Below are positions 56,055 to 64,000 of a DNA stretch of 64,000 bases, one piece after another. Within the stretch, counting starts at the first letter, position 1. Every line of letters starts with the position of its first letter. Source of the stretch: Chroococcidiopsis thermalis PCC 7203. GTDB taxonomy: Bacteria > Cyanobacteriota > Cyanobacteriia > Cyanobacteriales > Chroococcidiopsidaceae. The notes under the pieces were generated by a model that searched no databases, was not told where the DNA came from, and worked only from the letters and a program-made list of their open reading frames with translations. The position numbers and the translations under genes were made by a program. The stretch is taken from NCBI RefSeq assembly GCF_000317125.1, contig NC_019695.1, positions 4,142,336-4,206,335 on the forward strand. The letters are read 5' to 3'.

Positions 56055-57605
56055 GTGAAAGATATAAATGCAAGAATTGCCGCATTATCTCCAGAACAAC
56101 GAGCATTGTTTGAAATGCGGCTTAAACAGAAGGGTTTAAATTCTGCCACAATTCAGTCAATATCTAAAAGAAAAGATACTAATTCATTGCCCTTGTCTTT
56201 TAACCAGCAAATGCTCTGGTTTCTTCACCAATTAGCCCCCCAAAGCCCTGTTTACAATATTCCTGTTGCTATTTTATTAGAGGGTCAACTGAATGTAAAA
56301 GCACTGGAGCAAAGCCTTAATCAAATCCGACAACGGCATGAAGTTTTGCAAACGTGTTTTCAGATGGTAGAGGGGCAACCTATGCAAGAGAGAGTTGCCG
56401 ATTTAACCTTAGAGATGCCTGTCATTGATTTACAAGAATTTGCTGAAAGTAAACAGCAAGAATTGGTGCAAAAATTAGCAAAACAGGAAGCTCAATGTCC
56501 TTTCGATATATCGCGGGAACCATTGCTAAGAGTCAAGCTATTGCGGTTGCGTGAGACTAAATATGTAATGTTATTTACAATGCACCATATTGTTTCTGAT
56601 GCTTGGTCTCGTGGCGTAATTATTCGAGAATTAGCGGCTTTGTATAAAGCTATTTGTTCTAATCAGCCGTCTCCCCTAGCGGAATTACCTATTCAATACG
56701 CAGACTTCGCTGCATGGCAAAGGGAATGGTTACAGGGAGAGGTTTTAGAGTCTCAGCTTTCTTATTGGAAAAAGCAACTGGAGGGTAAACTTCCGGTAAT
56801 TAACTTACCTACAGATAAACCTAGGACAGACGTGCAGACTTTTCAGGGTGCTAGGCGATCGCTCATCTTACCAGAATCTTTAACTAAAGAGCTAAAGTCT
56901 TTTAGTCAACAGCAAGAAGTAACACTATTTACGACATTATTAGCTGGATTTTATATATTAATTAATTGGTATACACAACAAGAAGATATTCTTGTTGGTA
57001 CAGATGTTGCGAATCGTACCTGGGCTGAAACTGAGGTATTAATTGGCTTTTTTATTAACCAATTAGTGCTAAGAACAAAGGTATCAGATAACTCTAATTT
57101 TCAAGAATTTCTTATGCAGGTGCGAGAAGTAACATTAGGTGCTTACTCTCATCAATCTCTGCCTTTTAGTAAGTTAGTAGAAGTTATCAATCCCGCTCGC
57201 GATCTCAGCCGTAACCCAATATTTCAAGTTAAGTTTGTCCTGCAAAATACCCCGATGCCGCCTTTGGAAATTGCGGGTTTGACTATCACTGTTTTGGATG
57301 ATGTTGATAACGGTACTGTTCCTCTTGATTTGTTGTTAGACATGATAGAAACAGACAAAGGAATGGCGGCTATGTTGAGATACAATACAGACCTGTTTAA
57401 TGTAAATAGTATTGATAATATGTTAAAAAATCTCGTGCAGGTTTTAACTACTATAATTCAAAACCCAACCTCTACAATATTAGAAATAAAAAATAATTTA
57501 ACTTCTTTTAATCGTAAACAGACTGAGTCTCACAAAAATCAGCGTAAAGCATCTGAATATCAGAGCTTAAAAAAAATTAAAAGAAAAGAAGTATTTTTAC
57601 AATAA
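56055..57605 (+). CDS. free-standing NRPS condensation domain
   Basis: From a GTG start the 516-residue protein has a short helical N-terminal segment (ARIAALSPEQRALFEMRLKQ, docking-like) and one LCL-type condensation domain: FNQQMLWFLHQLAPQSP, MHHIVSDAWSRGVIIREL (~175, catalytic His pair and Asp), DLSRNPIFQVKFVLQN. After ~460 the tail is Lys/Asn-rich. There is no A or PCP domain. It can join the PKS-bound chain to the Asp loaded on the next synthetase, whose own first domain looks inactive. Confidence 0.9.
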   Translation: MKDINARIAALSPEQRALFEMRLKQKGLNSATIQSISKRKDTNSLPLSFNQQMLWFLHQLAPQSPVYNIPVAILLEGQLNVKALEQSLNQIRQRHEVLQTCFQMVEGQPMQERVADLTLEMPVIDLQEFAESKQQELVQKLAKQEAQCPFDISREPLLRVKLLRLRETKYVMLFTMHHIVSDAWSRGVIIRELAALYKAICSNQPSPLAELPIQYADFAAWQREWLQGEVLESQLSYWKKQLEGKLPVINLPTDKPRTDVQTFQGARRSLILPESLTKELKSFSQQQEVTLFTTLLAGFYILINWYTQQEDILVGTDVANRTWAETEVLIGFFINQLVLRTKVSDNSNFQEFLMQVREVTLGAYSHQSLPFSKLVEVINPARDLSRNPIFQVKFVLQNTPMPPLEIAGLTITVLDDVDNGTVPLDLLLDMIETDKGMAAMLRYNTDLFNVNSIDNMLKNLVQVLTTIIQNPTSTILEIKNNLTSFNRKQTESHKNQRKASEYQSLKKIKRKEVFLQ

Positions 57606-57658
57606 ATATAAACTAACGCTATTACACCTAAAACCTTCTGAATAACATTGTAAGAAAG

Positions 57659-60600
57659 ATGCAAACACAAATACATGGATTTAGACTTTCGCCACAACAA
57701 CGGCGTTTGTGGTTATTACAAAAGGACTCTTCTGTTTACCAGTCATATTGTGCAATCCTTTTAGAAGGGAATTTAAATCAAGAAATTTTAAAAGCAGCCT
57801 TACATCAAGTCGTCAATAGACATGAAATTTTGCGAACAAACTTCCACACTTACAATGGAGTCATGAAAATTCCCGTTCAGGTAATTAGCGATCGCGTTAA
57901 TAATATATCGCTTTCTGAACATTATTTTCCGCAACAAGAAACTTTAGAAAATAGCTTAGAACAGCTATTGCAATCTTTATGTCAAAAGAATTTTGATTGT
58001 GAGCAAGAATCACTTTTACACGCTGACTTAGTGATTATATCGCCAAAAAAACACATATTGTTGATTAGTTTACCTGCTCTGTGTGCTGATTTAGAATCAT
58101 TAAATATTTTAGTTGTTGAGCTTGGTAGATGTTATAGTGCTTGTTTATCTGGGGAGGAAATTGCTGAGGAACCGATGCAATATGCCGAAATTGCTGAATG
58201 GCAGAATGAGGTTTTAGAGTCAGGAGAAGCAGAAATAAATGGTGGAAAACAGTTAAACATAAATAGTATTTTTAATTTAAAACTACCTTATTCAAATCAG
58301 CAAACAAGAGATTTATATTTTAATCCTCAATATTACAGTAAAGAAATCCAGCCCAATTTGGTGGCTCAGATAGATGCGATCGCCCAAAAATTAAATATTA
58401 CTACCTATGTATTTTTCTTAACTTGCTGGCAAATATTACTTTGGCGTTTAACTCAAAATACCGACTTAATGATCGGCACTGCTAGTAATGGTCGTAACTA
58501 CGAGGAATTGCAATATTCTCTAGGAATATTAAGTAAATATTTACCTTTATATTGCCAATTTGAAGAAGAACATGAATTTATAAATTTATTATCAGAGGTA
58601 AAAGAAGCTACAGAAGACCTATTTGAATTACATGGTAGGTTTGCCTGGGAGAAAAATATAGAGTTAGATCCAGAAAGTTTATTCTTCCCATTTTGCTTTG
58701 AATTTACTTCTGCTGTAGCCAAGCAATATGCTGGTGATATCTGCTTTTCAATATATCAACAGTATGCTTGTATTGACAGATTTCACCTCAAATTATCTTG
58801 TGTCCGTCAAGATGATGTTATAAAGCTTGAATTTTTCTATGATGCCAATGTCTACACTTTAGAAGCTATTAAGCGTTTAGCAAGTCAATTCGAGACACTG
58901 TTAACGAGTGTAATTGAGAATCCCCAAGGAGCGATCGCTAGCTTTGACATCCTCAGTTCCCAAGAACGCACTCAACTTTTAGTTGACAACAACACGAAAA
59001 CCGTTGCTCCTCAATACCAATGTATACATCACTGGTTTGAGTCGCAGTGCGATCGCACACCAAACTATGTTGCAGTAGTGTATGACAACCAGCAACTAAC
59101 TTACAGTGAACTAAACGCACGCGCCAATCAGTTAGCTCATCACCTACAACAGATGGGTGTAGGCTCAGAAGTCATAGTAGGGATTTGCTTAGAGCGATCG
59201 CTAGAGATGGTAATTGGAGTGTTAGCAATTCTGAAAGCAGGTGGCGCTTACTTACCATTAGATCCCAACCATCCCAAAGAACGGTTAGCTTTTATTTTAG
59301 AAGAAACCTCTGCACCCATACTCTTAACTCAACAACACCTGCTCCCAGTTCTTCCTGCTCACAATGCTAAAGTACTCTGCTTAGACTGTGATTGGGAAAA
59401 AATTGAGCAGCAAAATATATTTAACCCGACTAGCCAGACCATTTCTGACAACCTAGCCTATATTATTTATACCTCCGGCTCCACTGGTAAACCAAAAGGA
59501 ACGCTCGTTCCCCATCGAGGACTAGTTAATTATCTTACTTGGTGTACCCAAGCCTATGCAGTCCAAGAAGGCAAAGGAACTGTAGTACACTCTTCTCTAG
59601 CCTTCGATCTCACTATTACTAGTCTATCCCCCTTATTAGTAGGACGTTGCATAGAACTCCTCCCAGAAGACCAAAGCATCGAGTCTTTACGCAGTGCCTT
59701 ATCTCAAGGCTCAAACTATAGCTTAGTAAAAATTACACCTGCTCATTTGCAATTACTCTCACACCAATTATCACCTTCACAAGCAAATGGTCGCACCAGA
59801 GCCTTTATCATCGGTGGCGAAAACCTATTAGCACAAAGCGTTAGCTTCTGGCAAAAGTTTGCACCAGACACAATGCTAATTAATGAATATGGACCAACAG
59901 AGACGGTTGTGGGTTGCTGTATTTATCAAGTACCCCAGGGTGAAACACTCTCAGGCTCAATTCCTATTGGTCATCCCATCGCCAACACCCAACTGTACGT
60001 CCTCAATAAGTACTACCAGCCAGTACCCATAGGAGTTCCAGGTGAACTATATATTGGTGGCGCTGGTGTAGCGAGAGGATATTTAAATCGTCCTCAACTC
60101 ACAGCAGAAAAATTTATTCCCAATCCCTTTAGTGACGAACCGGGTGCAAGGCTATATAAGACGGGTGATTTAGTTCGTTTTCGTTTAGACGGAAATTTAG
60201 AGTTTTTAGGAAGAATAGATAATCAAGTAAAAGTAAGAGGCTTTCGGATCGAATTAGGAGAAATAGAAGCATTACTGGTACAACACCCAGCCGTAGAGGA
60301 AGCAGTAGTCATAGTGCGCGAGGATACACCAGGCGACGAGCGTTTGGTAGCTTACGTTGTGCCTGATAGTCATGTAACTCCAGTCCCTAGCGAACTGCGG
60401 AGTTATCTAAAAGAGCAACTACCAGAATATATGCTGCCATCAGCGTTTATCCAGTTAGATGCTCTGCCATTAACAACTAATGGTAAAGTGGATCGTCAAG
60501 CTTTACCTGCACCGAACCAAGCAGATATTGCTCAATTAGGAAATATCTTTGTCGCTCCTCACACACCTGTTGAAGAAATGCTGGCTGGAGTTTGGGCGCA

Positions 60601-62272
60601 AATCCTCCGCTTACAGCAAGTTGGTATCCATGACAATTTCTTTGATTTAGGTGGACACTCTCTTATTGCTACTCAGGTAATCTCCCAAGTACGAAAAACG
60701 TTTGGGGTAGAACTAACGCTACACCATTTGTTTAAATTACCCACAGTAGCCGGACTTGCCAAACATATAGAAATTGCATTGAAGGCTGAACCACAATTAA
60801 ATTCCGAACCTTCTCTAAAACGTGTTTCACGCGATGAAGAATTACCCTTGTCTTTTGCTCAACAAAGGCTGTGGTTTCTCCATCAATTAAATCCCAACTC
60901 AACAGCCTACAATGGTTCTAACTTGGTGCGACTGCAAGGAACACTAAATGTAGCTGCATTAGAAGACAGTATTAACGAGATCGTGCGGCGACATGAAGTT
61001 TTACGGACGTACTTTGCAGTTGTGGAAGGGCGACCAATTCAGAAAATTATTTCTGAGTTAAAAGTACCTTTACCAATTGTAAATTTACAGCATTTATCAG
61101 TAATTGAAAGAGAAAAAGAAGTACAAAGGCTAGAGGTAGAAAATGCCCAGCAGCCATTTGATTTGACACAAGCGCCATTGCTGCGGTTGGCGCTTTTGCG
61201 TCTCACCCAAGAAGAACACATCTTGTTAATAACAATGCACCATATTATCTCTGATGCTTGGTCAGCAGGAGTGTTTATCCGCGAGGTGACAGCACTTTAC
61301 GAAGCCTTTTCAACTGGAAAACCTTCTTTGCTACCAGAGTTACCAATTCAATATGCTGATTATGCAGTATGGCAACAGCAATGGTTACAAGGAGAAAGGC
61401 TTGATACCCAATTAACCTACTGGAAGCAACAGTTAGAGAACGCTAAAACAATTCTAGAATTACCAACAGATAAACCCCGCACCCAACTACAAACTTCTTT
61501 AGGAAAAAAACACTCGTTCACTCTATCTGCAACACTAACTGACAAGCTCAAATCTCTCAGTCAGCAAGAAGGTGTAACTTTATTTATGACTCTGCTGGCA
61601 GCTTTCAATACTTTGCTATACCACTATACAAAGCAAGAAGATATTCTTGTAGGTTCTCCTATTGCTAACCGTAACCGTAGTGAATTAGAGGGGTTAATTG
61701 GCTTTTTTATCAACACTCTAGTATTACGTACTAATCTCTCTTTTTCTCATAACCCCAGCTTTCAAGAGTTATTGCAACAGGTAAGAAAAACAGCTTTAGG
61801 AGCTTATGCACATCAAGAGTTACCTTTCGATAAGTTAGTAGCAGAACTACAACCACAGCGTAATTTAAATCATTCACCACTATTTCAAGTATGGTTTGTT
61901 TTGCAAAATGCTCCTAAATCCAACCTTGAAATGAAAGGGCTAAATCTCAGCCTTTTAGAAAGTGAAAGTGGCACTGTTCGCCATGAATTAAAGCTACAAT
62001 TCACACAAACACCAGAAGGGCTAGAAGGTTTTTTTGAGTATAAAACAGATTTATTTCATGCAACTACTATTACTCGCATGGCAGTTGTTTTAGAAACACT
62101 ACTAACAACCGTTGTGGAACAACCTGAGATGTTACTTGACCAGCTAGTACAACTAATGCAGGAAACAGAAAAACAACAGCAACTTATTCAAAATCAAGAA
62201 CTACAACAAGCTCGGGTTCAGAAGTTGGGCAAAATTGGGCGCAAGGCGATTACTGGCAAAATTGAATCATAA
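57659..62272 (+). CDS. NRPS: interface-like C domain, A (Asp/Asn), PCP, C
   Basis: The 1537-residue protein begins with a condensation-like domain (1-~430) in which the HHxxxDG motif is replaced by LISLPALCADLESLN (~137), so it should not condense. This matches interface domains that recruit TauD-type beta-hydroxylases to an aspartyl-loaded module. The A domain (YIIYTSGSTGKPKG, ~600) has pocket residues I read as DLTKIGEVGK, Asp/Asn class. A PCP (DLGGHSLIA, ~997) and an active LCL C domain (MHHIISDAWS, ~1194) follow. Downstream the TauD gene starts 9 bp on. Expected product unit: beta-hydroxy-Asp, an iron ligand. Confidence 0.93.
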   Translation: MQTQIHGFRLSPQQRRLWLLQKDSSVYQSYCAILLEGNLNQEILKAALHQVVNRHEILRTNFHTYNGVMKIPVQVISDRVNNISLSEHYFPQQETLENSLEQLLQSLCQKNFDCEQESLLHADLVIISPKKHILLISLPALCADLESLNILVVELGRCYSACLSGEEIAEEPMQYAEIAEWQNEVLESGEAEINGGKQLNINSIFNLKLPYSNQQTRDLYFNPQYYSKEIQPNLVAQIDAIAQKLNITTYVFFLTCWQILLWRLTQNTDLMIGTASNGRNYEELQYSLGILSKYLPLYCQFEEEHEFINLLSEVKEATEDLFELHGRFAWEKNIELDPESLFFPFCFEFTSAVAKQYAGDICFSIYQQYACIDRFHLKLSCVRQDDVIKLEFFYDANVYTLEAIKRLASQFETLLTSVIENPQGAIASFDILSSQERTQLLVDNNTKTVAPQYQCIHHWFESQCDRTPNYVAVVYDNQQLTYSELNARANQLAHHLQQMGVGSEVIVGICLERSLEMVIGVLAILKAGGAYLPLDPNHPKERLAFILEETSAPILLTQQHLLPVLPAHNAKVLCLDCDWEKIEQQNIFNPTSQTISDNLAYIIYTSGSTGKPKGTLVPHRGLVNYLTWCTQAYAVQEGKGTVVHSSLAFDLTITSLSPLLVGRCIELLPEDQSIESLRSALSQGSNYSLVKITPAHLQLLSHQLSPSQANGRTRAFIIGGENLLAQSVSFWQKFAPDTMLINEYGPTETVVGCCIYQVPQGETLSGSIPIGHPIANTQLYVLNKYYQPVPIGVPGELYIGGAGVARGYLNRPQLTAEKFIPNPFSDEPGARLYKTGDLVRFRLDGNLEFLGRIDNQVKVRGFRIELGEIEALLVQHPAVEEAVVIVREDTPGDERLVAYVVPDSHVTPVPSELRSYLKEQLPEYMLPSAFIQLDALPLTTNGKVDRQALPAPNQADIAQLGNIFVAPHTPVEEMLAGVWAQILRLQQVGIHDNFFDLGGHSLIATQVISQVRKTFGVELTLHHLFKLPTVAGLAKHIEIALKAEPQLNSEPSLKRVSRDEELPLSFAQQRLWFLHQLNPNSTAYNGSNLVRLQGTLNVAALEDSINEIVRRHEVLRTYFAVVEGRPIQKIISELKVPLPIVNLQHLSVIEREKEVQRLEVENAQQPFDLTQAPLLRLALLRLTQEEHILLITMHHIISDAWSAGVFIREVTALYEAFSTGKPSLLPELPIQYADYAVWQQQWLQGERLDTQLTYWKQQLENAKTILELPTDKPRTQLQTSLGKKHSFTLSATLTDKLKSLSQQEGVTLFMTLLAAFNTLLYHYTKQEDILVGSPIANRNRSELEGLIGFFINTLVLRTNLSFSHNPSFQELLQQVRKTALGAYAHQELPFDKLVAELQPQRNLNHSPLFQVWFVLQNAPKSNLEMKGLNLSLLESESGTVRHELKLQFTQTPEGLEGFFEYKTDLFHATTITRMAVVLETLLTTVVEQPEMLLDQLVQLMQETEKQQQLIQNQELQQARVQKLGKIGRKAITGKIES

Positions 62273-62281
62273 TTAAACAAA

Positions 62282-63292
62282 ATGAATTTAAAAACATTCA
62301 AAAGAAAATCAATTACAGTTTCTTCAGAAAACTTGGTTACAACCAATTTCTTAGAATCTACTCAACAACTACCTCTTGTCATTCAACCTGCTGTCGATGG
62401 TGTGAATTTAGTCAGTTGGGCTAGCAGTAACCGTGACTGGATAGAAAAACAATTAATTCAATACGGAGGTCTGCTTTTTCGCAATTTTCCGATTAATACT
62501 CATAGCGAATTTGCTAATTTTATGCAGGCTGTAGCAGGAGAATTAATCGAATACTCTTATCGTTCAACTCCGCGTAGTCAAGTTGATGGTAAGATATACA
62601 CATCAACAGAATATCCACCCGATCAATCAATTCCTTTACATAACGAAATGGCCTATTGTCTTAATTGGCCAATGAAAATTGCCTTCTTTTGTGTAAAGGC
62701 AGCAGAGCAAGGCGGAGAAACACCAATTGCTGATAGTCGTAAAGTATTTCAACGAATAGATCCAAAAATCAAAGAGCAATTTATTCAGAAAAAGATTATG
62801 TATGTCCGTAATTATGGACAAGGGATTGATTTACCTTGGGAAACTGTATTTCAAACTAACGATAAAGCCGAAGTTGAAGCTTATTGTCAATCTACTGGCA
62901 TTGATTTTACATGGCTAGATGTAAATAAACTTAAAACTCGTCAAGTTTGTCAAGCTGTTGCTACCCATCCTCAGACTGGCGATTTAGTTTGGTTTAATCA
63001 AGCACATTTATTTCATATTTCAAGCTTAAAAGCTGAAGTTCGTCAATCTTTACTTGCTGTACTAAATTCTGAAGAATTACCACGAAACTCTTATTATGGA
63101 GATGCTTCAGAAATTGAAATATCTGTATTAGAAGAAATTCAAGCAATATATGAGCAAGAAACAGTAACATTCTCTTGGCAAGAAGGAGATATTTTATTAT
63201 TAGATAATATGCTAGTTGCTCATGGACGTAAGCCATTCACAGGCGCGAGAAAAGTTTTGGTAGGTATGGCACAACCTTATAGCAACAAATAG
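62282..63292 (+). CDS. TauD/SyrP-type Fe(II)/2-oxoglutarate aspartyl beta-hydroxylase
   Basis: The 336-residue enzyme has the Fe facial triad: H120 and E122 in IPLHNEMAY and H314 in MLVAHGRKPF, with R323 for 2-oxoglutarate in TGARKVLVG. The layout matches TauD/TfdA dioxygenases of the SyrP group that hydroxylate carrier-bound Asp at the beta carbon. It lies between two synthetase genes whose first domains look like interface domains, which is the setting known for siderophore beta-hydroxyaspartate formation. Hydroxylation of one or both Asp residues is the expected role. Confidence 0.92.
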   Translation: MNLKTFKRKSITVSSENLVTTNFLESTQQLPLVIQPAVDGVNLVSWASSNRDWIEKQLIQYGGLLFRNFPINTHSEFANFMQAVAGELIEYSYRSTPRSQVDGKIYTSTEYPPDQSIPLHNEMAYCLNWPMKIAFFCVKAAEQGGETPIADSRKVFQRIDPKIKEQFIQKKIMYVRNYGQGIDLPWETVFQTNDKAEVEAYCQSTGIDFTWLDVNKLKTRQVCQAVATHPQTGDLVWFNQAHLFHISSLKAEVRQSLLAVLNSEELPRNSYYGDASEIEISVLEEIQAIYEQETVTFSWQEGDILLLDNMLVAHGRKPFTGARKVLVGMAQPYSNK

Positions 63293-63322
63293 TTTAAATA
63301 TAGTAAGTACATTAGAAACATT

Positions 63323-64000
63323 ATGCAAGTATCTATAGAAGGCTTTCAAATTTCACCTCAGCAAAAACGCTTATGGTTATTACAACAAGAAAACAACCAT
63401 CAGCCATATCGCATTCAGTGTACAGTTTTAGTAGAGGGAAATATTGAATATACAATTTTAGAAAAAGCCATACATAATGTTTGGGCTAAATATGAAATTT
63501 TACGTACTAGCTTTCCTACCTTGGCGGAAATGGCAGTTCCTTTACAAGTTATTGGAGAAGCATCTATTAAGAACTATTATGATTGGCATGATTTAGATAC
63601 AGAAAGCCAACAACTAAATATCGATAATCTATTTTCAGAAGTTAATAAATTATATTTTGAGTTAGAAAAAGGTTTTACTAGCAAGGTTGATGTAATTAAA
63701 CAATCCGATCGTCATTGTATTTTACTAATAGCAATATCAGCTATTTGTGCAGATAGAATATCCCCGCACCATCTCGTGCATGATATTAGCGCCACTTATG
63801 ATGCTTATTTGCAGGAACATGAGTTAGAAGATACACCTTTACAATATGCAGATATTGCTGCTTGGCAAAATGATTTATTAATGGGAGAAGAAGCAGAAAC
63901 AGCAAAAGATTATTGGCACAATCAAAAAGTGCCTAATTCTCTTATAGGTAAATTACCAGACGAAAAAAAGGTTAACCAAAAACAAATATTTGAACCCAAA
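63323..64000 (+). CDS. start of the next NRPS with an interface-like domain (partial)
   Basis: From ATG 63323 an open frame of 226 codons runs off the right edge. It opens IEGFQISPQQKRLWLLQQEN, close to the start of the synthetase at 57659 (IHGFRLSPQQRRLWLLQ). Where a condensation domain has HHxxxDG it has LLIAISAICADRIS, again without His. So this is a second interface-like domain. An Asp-loading A domain is predicted to follow beyond the window, giving the second beta-hydroxy-Asp. Confidence 0.9.
   Translation, partial: MQVSIEGFQISPQQKRLWLLQQENNHQPYRIQCTVLVEGNIEYTILEKAIHNVWAKYEILRTSFPTLAEMAVPLQVIGEASIKNYYDWHDLDTESQQLNIDNLFSEVNKLYFELEKGFTSKVDVIKQSDRHCILLIAISAICADRISPHHLVHDISATYDAYLQEHELEDTPLQYADIAAWQNDLLMGEEAETAKDYWHNQKVPNSLIGKLPDEKKVNQKQIFEPK

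Noticed and set aside
1-64000. CRISPR arrays, tRNA or rRNA genes
   Set aside because: No regularly spaced direct repeats with unique spacers and no cloverleaf or rRNA-like stretch were noticed by reading; a covariance-model scan would be needed to be sure.

Overview
The window reads as cyanobacterial chromosome. The HIP1 palindrome GCGATCGC is scattered throughout. There is an N-terminal Nif11 domain protein, DUF3102 and DUF5132 proteins, intergenic 7-bp tandem repeats, and a lipopeptide NRPS/PKS with a fatty acyl-AMP ligase loader. Genus is not determinable by eye; a filamentous or Chroococcidiopsis-like lineage would fit.

Region 1 (1-24.1 kb) is a metal-ion P-type ATPase island. Three paralogous P1B-type ATPases (3396-5651, 7490-9721, 10195-12951, all minus strand) carry an N-terminal GRxRIR(V/I)P motif and lack the CPC metal motif. 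Around them lie three DUF5132 proteins (1541, 7060, 16375), two very short YbaN/DUF454-type membrane hairpins (6171, 23959), a Nif11-domain protein, a formylglycine-generating-enzyme-like protein with zinc ribbon and coiled coil, a DUF3102 protein and several small unknowns. A Cax-type calcium antiporter and a PacL-type calcium ATPase follow. Two of the three P1B ATPases have altered catalytic signatures. The ensemble resembles ferrosome (fez) gene sets, which use P1B-6 ATPases; this is an inference.

Region 2 (24.3-30.4 kb) holds a Get3/ArsA-like protein with a non-canonical P-loop, a Tat-exported FAD oxidase, and a copper module: cupredoxin, CopA and a CopZ-like chaperone.

Region 3 (30.6-44.4 kb) is iron-siderophore uptake and export: two FecCD permeases, two periplasmic binding proteins, two DUF1636 proteins, a TonB-dependent receptor with AMIN domain, and a heterodimeric ABC exporter. 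Its left part is a gene graveyard: a DUF1636 gene fused to the last codons of a lost TonB receptor, the 3' end of a lost ABC exporter, the 3' end of a lost binding protein, a truncated membrane protein and a broken ISL3-type transposase.

Region 4 (45.0 kb to the window edge) is a co-directional hybrid assembly line: FAAL-ACP-C-A(Ser)-PCP, then KS-AT-KR-ACP, an LLM-class flavin monooxygenase, a free-standing C domain, [interface-like C]-A(Asp/Asn)-PCP-C, a TauD/SyrP-type hydroxylase, and the start of a further NRPS with a second interface-like domain. Together with the adjoining uptake genes this predicts a beta-hydroxyaspartate acyl-peptide siderophore of the cyanochelin type, with a serine-derived statine-like unit. 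The 3' end of the cluster lies outside the window.
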